DNA of 64,000 nucleotides from Chitinophaga sp. S165 (GCF_003182155.1 NZ_QGTG01000005.1:124001-188000), one strand, 5' to 3'. Shown: positions 8,560 to 17,853, numbered from the stretch's first letter. The notes: generated by a model from the letters alone, not told the origin. Made by a program: numbers and translations.

Positions 8560-8952
8560 ATGGCAACTAAGGTTAAAGAGTGTTCTACCAATGCTTATAA
8601 TCTGAAAGTACTGGCTGACTCATGTGAGGTGAATGATGTTCTGGCAATGATCAGCCCGAGATGGAAAATGCAGATCCTGTACAGTATTTCAAAAGGAGTG
8701 CGGCAGTTCAACTGCCTGCAAAAGACCTTCCCTTCCCTGTCAGATCAGGTGCTGGGGAAAAGGTTGAAAGAATTGGTGAATGAGGGCCTTGTGGAAAAGA
8801 CAATGCTGGCGGATACCGTTCCTCAACAAACTTTATATACGCATACAAAACGAGCGGAGGCGTTATTAGAGATCATATTGGAACTGTATTTATGGGGAAA
8901 GAAAGAATGGGACCTGCAGGCATGTACAGTTGGGAAGAAGTTACCGGTATAA
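8560..8952 (+). CDS. HxlR-family transcriptional regulator
   Basis: The protein has 130 residues from the ATG at 8560; an in-frame codon at 8539 adds only seven residues. The HxlR winged helix is clear: a Cys near residue 21, ISPRWKMQILY, GVRQFNCLQKTFPSLSDQVL and KRLKELVNEGLVEK. Members often sense electrophiles or quinones through a Cys and repress a neighbouring detoxification gene. Its divergent neighbour is the secreted alpha/beta hydrolase, the obvious target. Confidence 0.85.
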   Translation: MATKVKECSTNAYNLKVLADSCEVNDVLAMISPRWKMQILYSISKGVRQFNCLQKTFPSLSDQVLGKRLKELVNEGLVEKTMLADTVPQQTLYTHTKRAEALLEIILELYLWGKKEWDLQACTVGKKLPV

Positions 8953-8975
8953 GAATATTCGTTTCAATAAAAAGT

Positions 8976-9004
8976 AAAGGGCAACGCTAACGTTGCCCTT
9001 TTTT
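8976..9004. terminator. Intrinsic terminator
   Basis: AAGGGCAACG and CGTTGCCCTT form a stem around CTAA, followed by TTTTTTG on the plus strand. It ends the HxlR gene, and the A-rich left flank lets it serve the convergent lipoprotein gene too. Confidence 0.8.
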
Positions 9005-9064
9005 GTTGGGAGTTCAACAAGAGATGTGGCCTGCTATGCTTAAGACATATCAGTATAGAGAATA

Positions 9065-9445
9065 TTAGAATGAATAACTTGCAGACGCACTTAGGTACTT
9101 TCCTGTCGAAGTACCTTCTTTCTTTAATTCACCGTCTACAAAGATCTGCACCTTCAATGAAGAAGATGCGTCTACTCCTGTAGCGGAAACTGCAGCATTC
9201 GCCAATATTGAACCTGCGGGAACAGTGATCTCCGGGCTGCTCCAGGTAGTGCCGGAAAGGCTGGTAACAGTTGTCGGGTTAGAATCATAACCATATACAG
9301 CTATCTCAATGTTGGAACCAGTGCTGGCGATTGCCTTGAATGTTACTTTATGAGAAGAGGATGAGGGTTTGTCATCATCTTTAGAACATCCGGTAAAGAT
9401 TGAGGCGAACATCAATGTCAGCAGAGCGTTTCTTAAAAATTTCAT
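9065..9445 (-). CDS. Small lipoprotein of unknown function
   Basis: The 126 residues start with a lipoprotein signal (IFTGCSKDDD, Cys at 20) followed by a Ser-rich linker. The rest is a single small beta-rich domain, with the segments YGYDSNPTTV and VQIFVDGELKKEG and a C-terminal SYSF. I do not recognise a family. It is divergent from the TPR kinase gene at 9606 and may be displayed on the cell surface. Confidence 0.65.
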   Translation of the reverse strand: MKFLRNALLTLMFASIFTGCSKDDDKPSSSSHKVTFKAIASTGSNIEIAVYGYDSNPTTVTSLSGTTWSSPEITVPAGSILANAAVSATGVDASSSLKVQIFVDGELKKEGTSTGKYLSASASYSF

Positions 9446-9605
9446 AAATGCAAAATTTGGTAAAATGCCTACTCTTTCGGTGATTCAGTTTTCGGCGTCC
9501 CTGTTATCGGAAGGCAAAGGTATACCTGACCGTTAGGCATGACAATACCCGGATTCCATGATTTATTTCTACCTGTTTCCAGGTATTTTTTCTATTTTGT
9601 CGCCC

Positions 9606-11588
9606 ATGACCCGTTTTATTAGCCTGATAGCATTATTCGTAGCGATTTCTTTATCTAGTGTAGCTCAGTTACCCCTGAATATGCAGCGATATCATGATAG
9701 CCTGACCAACATTATTAGACAAACGGCTTCCGATAGTTTAAAGGCCAGGGCCAATTATGCGCTTGTATATTACTGGGTGCCCATTGATACCGCAAAGGCC
9801 AGACATTGCCTGGACGAGGCGCGCAGGCTTAGTAAACAATATCCATTTTTGTTGGCTGTTTCGTATGCTCATGAAGGATATCTCTATTATAGTTCAGATA
9901 TAAACCGTAGTGATGCCGCTTTTGCTACTGCCGATAGTCTGTTGAAACATTTTACTACAAGAGAAGCTTACCAGGCATCGGCAAACGTCTGGATAAACCG
10001 TGCAGCTATCAAACAAAGGAAAGACGATGACAGGGCCTATATCGACATTGTACTCAATAAGGTCATTCCGTTGGCATTGAAAGCTGGCGATAGCGCCATA
10101 GTCGCTTCCCAGTATGCAGGTGTAGGAGTAGCCTTTATGAATGTGGAACAGTACGATAAGGCGGAACCCTACTTTAATGACGCTATTAAGATCTATCAAT
10201 CTATTCATGCACAGCCCAGCAGACTGGTGGCTGCGTTGAACAGGGCAGGAGAGAACTATGTGCTGTTGAAAAAATTTGAAGAAGCGAAAAAGACAGTCGC
10301 TACGGTAAAACCACTACTGGCACCTTTTCCGGAATCAGAGCTGTACGCTGTACACTATATGGTGGAAGGCTTATGCTATTTGCACGATCAACAGTACACA
10401 CTGGCCGAGACAAGTTTCAACAAAGGCATAGCGGCTGCTAAAGGCCCCAACGGTGCTTATGTAATACAGGAGATAGAGCTCTATAAGGTAAAAGCATTGC
10501 TGGCAAATAAGAAATACGAACCTGCAAGGCAGATCCTGCTGGAACTTTCGGCAGATGAAGAATTGATGGAACTAGGGACCAGCAGGCTGGAGGTATACGA
10601 AGGACTGGCAGCGAGTTATGCCGGACTTGGACAAATGAAACCTGCCTATGAATGGATGAAGGTATCCAGGCATTTGAGCGATAGCTTACATGAAAGCGAT
10701 CTGACAAATGATATCAATGACCTGGAGATGAAATACCAGCGCGCGGAAAGTCAGAAAGAGATCATTACGCTGAAAGCAAAAAATGAACAGGCCGCCCTTT
10801 CGGCAAAGAACAGCCGCCTGTATAGTATACTCTTTGCTTCAACTACTTTACTCCTGCTGGTCGTTGCCATATTTGCGCTATTGTACTATCGCAGTAATAA
10901 GAAATTACTGGTGCAGAAAGAATTGAATCATCAACAGGAGCTAAAGGAAATAGAACAGCAACAACGGCTGCAGTTCGGTCAGGCCGTTCTGCAGGGTGAA
11001 GAGCAGGAGCGACGAAGATTGGCCAGAGACCTGCACGATGGGCTGGGGGGAATGCTGGCAGGTGTGAAAATTAATCTGTCAGGCCAGGTGGAGAAAATGG
11101 CATCGGAACAGCAGGGGGAGCTGAAGAAGATCATAAAACAAGTGGATGACTCAGTAACAGAACTGCGGCGAATTGCTCATAATATGATGCCTGTAAATTT
11201 GTTGAGATCCGGCCTGCAGGCTGCCCTGAAAGACTTAAGTGAATCACTGATGACGGACGCCGTAAAGATTGACTTCCAGGCCTACGGTATTGAACCATCT
11301 ATACCTGAACAGACGCAGATCAACATCTACCGCATTATCCAGGAGATGCTGGCGAATGCCATCCGTCATGCAGATGCCAGCAGTATTATGTTGCAATGCA
11401 GCCAGGACGGAGATACTTTCCTGATCACACAGGAAGACAATGGAAAAGGTTTTGATACATCAGCCCATGCAAAGGGTATAGGGCTTAGTAATATCAGGAA
11501 CAGGGTAGGCTTCCTTAGAGGTACGATGGATATTACATCTGTTATCAATGAAGGAACTACGATAAATATAGAATTACATGCCGGATAA
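9606..11588 (+). CDS. TPR-containing sensor histidine kinase (HisKA_3 type)
   Basis: The product is 660 residues from the ATG at 9606, with a signal sequence ending at SSVAQ. A periplasmic or extracytoplasmic part of ~390 residues consists of tetratricopeptide-like helical repeats. One transmembrane helix follows near residues 405-428, then a coiled coil. The kinase core has the phosphoacceptor H477 in RDLHDGLGG, and the ATPase domain shows NAIRHADA, DNGKGFD and GIGLSNIRNR. It overlaps the response regulator gene by 11 bp, so the two form a two-component pair. The signal is unknown. Confidence 0.9.
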   Translation: MTRFISLIALFVAISLSSVAQLPLNMQRYHDSLTNIIRQTASDSLKARANYALVYYWVPIDTAKARHCLDEARRLSKQYPFLLAVSYAHEGYLYYSSDINRSDAAFATADSLLKHFTTREAYQASANVWINRAAIKQRKDDDRAYIDIVLNKVIPLALKAGDSAIVASQYAGVGVAFMNVEQYDKAEPYFNDAIKIYQSIHAQPSRLVAALNRAGENYVLLKKFEEAKKTVATVKPLLAPFPESELYAVHYMVEGLCYLHDQQYTLAETSFNKGIAAAKGPNGAYVIQEIELYKVKALLANKKYEPARQILLELSADEELMELGTSRLEVYEGLAASYAGLGQMKPAYEWMKVSRHLSDSLHESDLTNDINDLEMKYQRAESQKEIITLKAKNEQAALSAKNSRLYSILFASTTLLLLVVAIFALLYYRSNKKLLVQKELNHQQELKEIEQQQRLQFGQAVLQGEEQERRRLARDLHDGLGGMLAGVKINLSGQVEKMASEQQGELKKIIKQVDDSVTELRRIAHNMMPVNLLRSGLQAALKDLSESLMTDAVKIDFQAYGIEPSIPEQTQINIYRIIQEMLANAIRHADASSIMLQCSQDGDTFLITQEDNGKGFDTSAHAKGIGLSNIRNRVGFLRGTMDITSVINEGTTINIELHAG

Positions 11589-12213
11589 TAAGATCACACT
11601 CGCTATTGTTGATGATCATCCAATTGTACAGGAGGGATTGCAAAAATTACTGGCGGGTGCCACAAACATAACCATCACAGGCTGTTTTACAACAGGAGCA
11701 GATTTTATAGACTTCCTGAAGAAGCATCCTTTAAATATTGTCCTGTTGGATATCAGCCTCCCTGATGTGAATGGTATTGACCTTTGTAGGGAAATAAAGA
11801 AGTTGTCGCCCGCTACCAGCGTGCTGGCTCTGAGTAATCATAATGAACGCAGTATAATATTTCAGATGTTGCAGAATGGTGCGACGGGTTATTTACTGAA
11901 AAACATCTCCGGAGAAGAATTGATAACCTGCATTAATGAAACGATGAAAGGAGAGTTTGCTTTTAGTAATGCGGTGAAAGAGATCCTGGCGCGGCCATCT
12001 GCGAATGAGTTAAGGGAGATCCCCAAACTCACCAAAAGGGAAAAGGAGATCCTGCTGCTTATTGCCGATGGTATGACAACTTCCGATATAGCAGGTGCGC
12101 TCCATTTAAGTCCATTAACGGTAGAAACACATCGCAAAAGCCTGTTACAGAAATTTGAAGTGAAGAACGTAGCCGCTATGATCAAGATCGCAACTGAGCA
12201 ACGGTTGATCTAG
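11578..12213 (+). CDS. NarL/LuxR-type response regulator
   Basis: The 211 residues comprise a receiver domain (acidic pair in VDDHP, phosphorylation site D58 in LLDISLPD) and a C-terminal LuxR helix-turn-helix (LTKREKEILLLIADGM, LSPLTVETHRKSLLQKF). Its ATG lies within the end of the kinase gene, so translation is coupled and the kinase is its partner. The stop codon is only four bases from the end of the convergent archaemetzincin gene. Confidence 0.92.
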   Translation: MPDNKITLAIVDDHPIVQEGLQKLLAGATNITITGCFTTGADFIDFLKKHPLNIVLLDISLPDVNGIDLCREIKKLSPATSVLALSNHNERSIIFQMLQNGATGYLLKNISGEELITCINETMKGEFAFSNAVKEILARPSANELREIPKLTKREKEILLLIADGMTTSDIAGALHLSPLTVETHRKSLLQKFEVKNVAAMIKIATEQRLI

Positions 12214-12217
12214 ACAA

Positions 12218-12805
12218 TTATATTTTCCAGCCTTTCTTTTGCAGATAAGCCGCGCAGCTTTTGCAGAAGGCTTTTTCTTCCCCGGTAGGGTCGCCGCCTT
12301 TGGCGTCACGCATGAAACAGGTGGAGTCTGCACAATGTTGTAAGCCCATATTATGCCCCAGTTCATGAATAACTACCTTATAGAAGTTCTTTTTGTTCTT
12401 TAAACGGTAGCTGGATACAACGCAGGCCCTCCCCGGACAATAACCCAGTCCCATAACGCCAAAGTCAGCATATTCTCCTTTAGTCGTGCTGATGTCCTGC
12501 ATGGTTACACCAACGTATATTTCATTTGGCTTCGCCTGATGGCTCATCCAGCGTATAAGGGAATCTGCCCGGTAGCGGTTCCGTGGGGCATAAAAGGCCA
12601 TGTCCGGCATATCTACAGCTGCATGCAGCTCCGCCTGACCGGATATTTGCTGTATGTTATCGTAAGCTTCCTTTAAATAATTTTCGTCTACATTACCCAG
12701 CGGGAGAATGATAATATGTGTATCTGATCCCTTGCGGTTATCAGCACTGTTATCGCATCCTGCGAAGGTTAGTAAAAGTAATATTGCTAATATTCTAATT
12801 GCCAT
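12218..12805 (-). CDS. Archaemetzincin-like zinc protease, predicted lipoprotein
   Basis: The 195 residues carry the archaemetzincin signature: HELGHNMGLQH at 147-157 gives the three zinc histidines and the catalytic Glu148, then C158, C163, the Met-turn-like M165, and a final C181/C184 pair that would bind a structural zinc. The N-terminus is a lipoprotein signal (LTFAGCDNS, Cys17), so the protein is predicted to be exported and lipid-anchored. The length fits archaemetzincins. It stands alone, convergent with the response regulator gene. The substrate is unknown. Confidence 0.85.
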   Translation of the reverse strand: MAIRILAILLLLTFAGCDNSADNRKGSDTHIIILPLGNVDENYLKEAYDNIQQISGQAELHAAVDMPDMAFYAPRNRYRADSLIRWMSHQAKPNEIYVGVTMQDISTTKGEYADFGVMGLGYCPGRACVVSSYRLKNKKNFYKVVIHELGHNMGLQHCADSTCFMRDAKGGDPTGEEKAFCKSCAAYLQKKGWKI

Positions 12806-12864
12806 GTTCTGCCCTTTCTTTAAAGATAAGGACAGCCTTTAATATTTTCTTAGGCAAAATTTAT

Positions 12865-12876
12865 TTGCCCGGGCAA
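12865..12876. promoter_or_regulatory. Perfect palindrome upstream of ECF sigma gene
   Basis: TTGCCCGGGCAA is a perfect 12-bp palindrome 28 bp before the proposed sigma factor start. It overlaps a second inverted repeat, GGCAAA/TTTGCC, starting near 12853. It is a candidate operator. Confidence 0.35.
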
Positions 12877-12903
12877 CCCTTTCTCATTAAACTGCATTTA
12901 TGA

Positions 12904-13479
12904 TTGTATAAACCCGATGTTTCCTTGACTATACCGGAACTCATAAAAGAAGCTAAAAAGGGCAGCGCAGCCGCCCAGAGGTACTTGTTTGACCTGCTGT
13001 CAGACAAGATGCTGATGGTATGCCGCCGCTATGTCAGAAATCAGCAGGACGCGGAAGAGTTACTGCTGGACGGCTTTTATAAGTTCTTTAAGTCTCTTCC
13101 GGACCTGAACTATCAGAGTGACGCAGCTTTGTACAGCTGGTTGAAAAGGATCATGATCAATGAATGCCTGATGTTCCTGCGAAAGAAGAACGCATTTGTT
13201 GTCGTATCAGAACATGTAGCGGAAACGGTGGCGTTGGAAGAAAACATCCTGAACGACCTGTCGGCGGCAGAGATCTTCAGCCTGATTATACAATTGCCTG
13301 CAGGTTATAGAACGGTGTTTAACCTCTACGTTATAGAGGGAATGAATCACGGTGAAATAGCCGGATTACTGGGAATCTCAGAAGGAACTTCCAAGTCCCA
13401 GTTGAGCAAGGCGAAATCCTTATTGCAAAAAATGCTAATGCAGCAAAATATTGAGTATGTCAAACGAAAAACGCAGTGA
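12904..13479 (+). CDS. ECF-type RNA polymerase sigma factor
   Basis: The 191 residues contain sigma region 2 (NQQDAEELLLDGFYKFF, YSWLKRIMINECL) and region 4 (HGEIAGLLGISEGTSKSQLSKAKSLL). The start is unusual. A stop codon lies directly before the TTG at 12904, and the next in-frame ATG is at residue 36, inside region 2, so TTG is the likely start. A minimal four-codon frame, ATG-ATT-GTA-TAA at 12900-12911, overlaps it and could dampen translation. The gene overlaps the next one, whose product looks like its anti-sigma factor. Confidence 0.85.
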   Translation: MYKPDVSLTIPELIKEAKKGSAAAQRYLFDLLSDKMLMVCRRYVRNQQDAEELLLDGFYKFFKSLPDLNYQSDAALYSWLKRIMINECLMFLRKKNAFVVVSEHVAETVALEENILNDLSAAEIFSLIIQLPAGYRTVFNLYVIEGMNHGEIAGLLGISEGTSKSQLSKAKSLLQKMLMQQNIEYVKRKTQ

Positions 13480-14089
13480 TAGCTGGTTAGATAAGCTGGA
13501 TGGACTGGAAGGTCTGCCAGGGGAGGCGCCGTTTGATAAAATGGCAGCCTGGGAACGTCTGCACCACCGACTGAACGAAAAAAAAGGTAAAAAGAGAGCT
13601 GTATGGTACTGGGCGGCAGCCTGTTTGTTCATTGCCTCTATGGTGCTTGTACTGCCAAAACAGGGACGTAAAGACAACTTTTCCCCCCCTGCTGTTTCGC
13701 GCGTGGATATAAGAGACTCGAATGTGCAAAAGGAACAGGTAATAGTGAAGGAACCCATATTGGTAATAGCAGACACGCCTGTTGAAAGAAAGGTCATTCC
13801 GTCAAAAGAAAAAAGGAATGCGATTACAGCTGATATAGCCGCCATAATACCACCGGTAATAAGCCCGGCCCCTCATCTGGATACAATACAGGAAGAGACG
13901 GCGACAGTGGCAGCAGCACCCCATAAAATGCGTGTAGTGCATATCAATGAAGTAGGAGGGGATGTGATCGGCAATGCCTATGTATACCCGGAACATAAAC
14001 AATTCAAAATAGCCATCAGTGGCCCGGCAGGTTTCGCCAGCCAGGTGGTGGCCGACAAAACATCTAAAACACTTTCTCCCAAAAACTAA
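13457..14089 (+). CDS. Probable anti-sigma factor, single-pass membrane protein
   Basis: The 210 residues from the ATG at 13457 begin with an acidic, Trp-containing cytoplasmic segment (SDSWLDKLDGLEGLPGEAPF), followed by a basic stretch and one transmembrane helix near 50-70. About 140 periplasmic residues of low complexity follow. The gene overlaps the sigma factor gene by 23 bp and is followed within 10 bp by a secreted protein. Position, topology and charge fit an anti-sigma factor even though no named domain is visible. Confidence 0.65.
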   Translation: MSNEKRSDSWLDKLDGLEGLPGEAPFDKMAAWERLHHRLNEKKGKKRAVWYWAAACLFIASMVLVLPKQGRKDNFSPPAVSRVDIRDSNVQKEQVIVKEPILVIADTPVERKVIPSKEKRNAITADIAAIIPPVISPAPHLDTIQEETATVAAAPHKMRVVHINEVGGDVIGNAYVYPEHKQFKIAISGPAGFASQVVADKTSKTLSPKN

Positions 14090-14096
14090 ATAGAAA

Positions 14097-15203
14097 ATGA
14101 AGACAAGCATTTACTTTCTGATGTTCTTTATGAGCATCACAGGGATAGCGCATGCCCAGGAAAATCAGCCCGTTACCAATGAAGACCGGATCTTTGACCT
14201 GCCTGCCAATGAGATCAACAGACGTTTTCTGATAGCGCTGGATAAAGGCGATAAAATGCAGGTAGAGCTGGTGGGGCTGAGGGACCTCGACCGGGTAGCA
14301 AACATTGATTCATTGCTCAGGATATTCCTCAAAGACCTGGCCCCGTTGAAAGATTCTTTGTCCGACGAGCTTTCCGTAAAACGTATCGATTATGTAATGG
14401 AACCACCGGCTGCAAAGAAGATCCGTCTCAGGCAGTCAAGACCCACAGGGAACAGCTACCTCGTGCTGCAGGATGACGTGGCAGCGTTGAAACTGGAACA
14501 GGACACGGTCCATTTTATCGGGGTAGTGCCGGTACCCGGACAGAAGACCGTTCACCGGTACAGGATCAGTTTTTTTGTGAACCATCTGAATGATCTTGTC
14601 AACTATACCGACGGACGTTTGCAGGCACGGCTGGTCAGCCTCAGAGAGAATATATACACCGATTGGGTAAGGGATGATAAAGGAATGATGCATATCCGGA
14701 AAGACTATGCCATATCGGCCAAACTGACGGGAGGCTCACTTAGTGCGCACGGCGACTATTTAGGCTTCAACATTTCTGCCAACATCCAGAACTACAAAAA
14801 TTACTTTGTGCCTTCCTTCAGCCTGGGCGCTACGGCAATAACCGGATCAATGAGCAGAAACAATAAAACGCGCGAATTCGGGGCTTACTGGGAGCCTAAC
14901 TTTTTCTTCGGCCGGGATAATGAAGGCAAGTTAAAGACCTACAGGAACGACTTCCTGACGGTGGTATATGGTAGTGGGCCGGCAAGGAAGGATAGCGGAA
15001 AGAAAGAACCTTATCTGCAATATGTTTTCTCCGTAAGTTATCTTATTCACAGAAGCGGCGACTATTTCGAGAAACACACCTTCCGCACAGGCATCGGACG
15101 CATGTCATTGTTTGAAGGAAAGACGAAGATTGAGCCTGTCCTGTATTTTCATGAATTCTTCAAAGGTGTTACTCCTGGTATACGACTTATACAAAGCTTT
15201 TAA
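14097..15203 (+). CDS. Secreted protein of unknown function in sigma/anti-sigma operon
   Basis: The 368 residues start with a signal peptide ending in IAHAQ. The mature protein has an N-terminal region rich in charged residues and a beta-rich C-terminal half that alternates in the way of periplasmic or outer-membrane beta proteins (SLGATAITGSM, YLQYVFSVSYLIH). I do not recognise a family. It starts 8 bp after the anti-sigma gene, so it is the third gene of that operon and may be its signal sensor or its output. Confidence 0.6.
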   Translation: MKTSIYFLMFFMSITGIAHAQENQPVTNEDRIFDLPANEINRRFLIALDKGDKMQVELVGLRDLDRVANIDSLLRIFLKDLAPLKDSLSDELSVKRIDYVMEPPAAKKIRLRQSRPTGNSYLVLQDDVAALKLEQDTVHFIGVVPVPGQKTVHRYRISFFVNHLNDLVNYTDGRLQARLVSLRENIYTDWVRDDKGMMHIRKDYAISAKLTGGSLSAHGDYLGFNISANIQNYKNYFVPSFSLGATAITGSMSRNNKTREFGAYWEPNFFFGRDNEGKLKTYRNDFLTVVYGSGPARKDSGKKEPYLQYVFSVSYLIHRSGDYFEKHTFRTGIGRMSLFEGKTKIEPVLYFHEFFKGVTPGIRLIQSF

Positions 15204-15251
15204 TAATCCCCCCTAACGCCTCGTATCAACGTGAACCCAAAAGCATGGGAG

Positions 15252-15273
15252 AATTACGGGAATTCCCGTAATT
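15252..15273. promoter_or_regulatory. Perfect 22-bp palindrome
   Basis: Arms AATTACGGG and CCCGTAATT around AATT make a perfect palindrome, and the flanks CATGGGAGA and TCTCTCATG extend the pairing with one mismatch. No T-run follows, so it is either a weak terminator for the preceding operon or an operator for the next gene, whose -7 element starts 55 bp downstream. Confidence 0.5.
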
Positions 15274-15327
15274 TTCTCTCATGTATACCTGTTGTATTCT
15301 AATGTCCCCCATTTTACGTATGTTCAC

Positions 15328-15335
15328 TAAATTTG
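15328..15335 (+). promoter_or_regulatory. Candidate -7 promoter element
   Basis: TAAATTTG matches TAnnTTTG exactly, 27 bp before the ATG at 15363, and supports that start over the upstream TTG at 15333. Confidence 0.45.
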
Positions 15336-15362
15336 TATCAACGCAGCAAAGATATCTACGCC

Positions 15363-17702
15363 ATGAAAAAGAACATACTGGACCTTTCCGGCAACAAGGC
15401 ACTCCCTTTTCCGCTGGATACGGCCATTTCTTTTAACCCTTTCATTGACTACCTCCGCAGGCGGGTTGCAGGAGAAAAAACGGCCAAGGCTGGTATATAC
15501 AAGACCGCACTCGCACTGTTTGAAAAACATAATTTACAAGACGTAACCCTTTCGCTTGAAAATATTCATGAATATGAAGAGCTGTTGGAACAGATGTATG
15601 TCTGTCTCTCTCCTCCTTTGTTAAATGAGTTTGAAGTAGCCTGGGGATTGGGCTTCCCATTCCAGCCCGTTATCTTCTATGCTACCCCCATGTTGCATGA
15701 ACTGATGGCCGGAACTATATCTGATCAGGATAAGTATGTAGTAGTAAAAACGCCGGAGGAATATCATAAAACGAGGATGCAGATGGTATATTCCTTCATT
15801 CTGCAACGGTTGTATAATTTTCGTATTCCCGTACAGATTGAGCAGTATCATGCAGGTACTAATATGCAAACCGGGTTGCTGCAATATTTTGCAGTACATC
15901 TTAATACAGATTTCCTGGAGGTGATACCAAACGGACAACTGCCTATGCCCGACTTCAAGGAACTGTCTGTAAAGATGGCGGAAGATGGAACATTGGATAT
16001 ACTTGAGAAGATCATGCCTTTGTCAATGTTCTCATTCCGTGGGATAACCATGGTAACAATATCCGATGTAACAGCCGAGAAAGCCGTGGAGAATATCGAA
16101 AGCGTCAGACTGGCCAGAACGCCGGATAATGATGAGACCAGCTATCTCCATGTGATCCAGTCCCTGAAAACGATTGTCGGAAATAATAAGATAGAGTTTG
16201 ACCTCTTCCCGCTGGTAACAATAAACAATGAACCTGTTTATGGGTACAGGAAGGGAGGAACAGGCATCCTGTTCGAAGTGTGGGGAGAAAGACTGTCACC
16301 TGAGGTTTTCCGCAAACAGGCGAAAGGCTATTTCTCCAATCCCAATTCTTTTTTCTCAAGAGATATCTTTGGCCTGAAGGAGATGGAAATTAGTTTCCTG
16401 GAACATTTCCGGAAATTAAAAGTCAGGTCGCTCGCGCTGATGCCGGTATTTTACAATCGCCAGCCGGTAGGAGTACTGGCTATGCATACCTGGGAGGATG
16501 ATACTTTTGATGAAACAGCACTGTCTTTGCTGGAACCTGCTCTACCGGCCATAGGAAGCTTGATGCAGGTCTATATTGACGAGTTTAACCTGGAGATAGA
16601 AAATATCATTAAAGAGAAATTTACCTCCATACAGCCCTCCGTACAGTGGAAATTTAATGAGGTAGCCTGGCATTACCTGCACGACAGGAAGCGGGGACAA
16701 CCGGAAAAGACAGAAACGATCCACTTCAATGATGTATTCCCGCTATATGGTGCGGTAGATATCAGGAATTCGACCCTGGAAAGGAACAAGGCTATCATTT
16801 CCGACCTGGATAGCCACCTGGACCTGCTGATGAATACGCTGACGGCTTTGCAGCTTGAACATCATTCAGTGCTACAGGAAGAAATGATCTATAAATGTAG
16901 TAAGTGGAAGGAAGTGCTGGGACAGGAGTTGTTGAATGGCAGTGATGAAGACAGACTGGTGACCTTTTTCAGGGAAGAGACGACGCCTTACCTGGAGCAT
17001 CTGTCAAAACTGAATGGCAATAACGCCTTGCTGGCCGATTATATGACGGCGCTGGATAAGTTCAATAGTAATGTGCACGGCAATAAACATGCATTGGAAG
17101 TATCTATGCAGATGATCAATAATGCGGTTAACAATTATTTTGAATCAGAGAAAGACCAGCTGCAACGTTCATACCCCTGTTATTTTGAAAAGTTCAGGAC
17201 GGATGGAGTGGAATATGATATCTATATCGGGCAATCCTTTGCACCAAATCATCCGTTCAATCACTTCCACCTGAAGAACGTGCGTTTATGGCAGCTGTCA
17301 TCAATGGCGGCCGTAGCAAAGCTGACAGCATCTTTGTTGCCGGATATGCCGATACCAATGCGCACTACACAACTGGTATTCGTTCACAATCATACGATAG
17401 ATATCAGCTTCAGGGCTGATGAGAGAAAGTTTGATGTGGAAGGTGCCTATAACATCAGGTATCAGATGATCAAAAAAAGGATCGATAAGGTGCATATCCG
17501 TAATACGGAAGAACGGCTCACGCAACCCGATAAGATCGTACTGATCTATTTCGATAATAAAGATGTTGAAGATTATATTCCATTTATACATTACCTCCAG
17601 GAAAAAGGGACATTGAACAACGACCTGGAAGAACTTGAACTGGAAGACCTGCAGGGATTGAGCGGATTAAAGGCATTGAGAGTAGGTGTAACTGCCGGAT
17701 AA
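15363..17702 (+). CDS. Large GAF-domain-like cytoplasmic protein of unknown role
   Basis: The product has 779 residues from the ATG at 15363 and no signal peptide. A stretch around 255-415 reads like a GAF sensory domain (LALMPVFYNRQPVGVLAMHTW), flanked by helical regions. No kinase, cyclase or DNA-binding motif is visible. The C-terminal part (VLIYFDNKDVEDYIPFIHYL) is acidic. Such proteins probably sense a small ligand or redox state and act through a partner; none is encoded nearby. A 22-bp palindrome and a -7 element precede it. Confidence 0.55.
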   Translation: MKKNILDLSGNKALPFPLDTAISFNPFIDYLRRRVAGEKTAKAGIYKTALALFEKHNLQDVTLSLENIHEYEELLEQMYVCLSPPLLNEFEVAWGLGFPFQPVIFYATPMLHELMAGTISDQDKYVVVKTPEEYHKTRMQMVYSFILQRLYNFRIPVQIEQYHAGTNMQTGLLQYFAVHLNTDFLEVIPNGQLPMPDFKELSVKMAEDGTLDILEKIMPLSMFSFRGITMVTISDVTAEKAVENIESVRLARTPDNDETSYLHVIQSLKTIVGNNKIEFDLFPLVTINNEPVYGYRKGGTGILFEVWGERLSPEVFRKQAKGYFSNPNSFFSRDIFGLKEMEISFLEHFRKLKVRSLALMPVFYNRQPVGVLAMHTWEDDTFDETALSLLEPALPAIGSLMQVYIDEFNLEIENIIKEKFTSIQPSVQWKFNEVAWHYLHDRKRGQPEKTETIHFNDVFPLYGAVDIRNSTLERNKAIISDLDSHLDLLMNTLTALQLEHHSVLQEEMIYKCSKWKEVLGQELLNGSDEDRLVTFFREETTPYLEHLSKLNGNNALLADYMTALDKFNSNVHGNKHALEVSMQMINNAVNNYFESEKDQLQRSYPCYFEKFRTDGVEYDIYIGQSFAPNHPFNHFHLKNVRLWQLSSMAAVAKLTASLLPDMPIPMRTTQLVFVHNHTIDISFRADERKFDVEGAYNIRYQMIKKRIDKVHIRNTEERLTQPDKIVLIYFDNKDVEDYIPFIHYLQEKGTLNNDLEELELEDLQGLSGLKALRVGVTAG

Positions 17703-17853
17703 CTTTTTGACGAGATGTCGGGAAAAGAACGCACAATTGACGATATATCGCCCTTGTTAGATGTCTGTGTTATTGCATAAGTGATTGATTTTTATTGTTT
17801 TCCTAATGTGGTATTCATATTGCCTGATACGGTTGAATTAAATCTGTCCGTCT

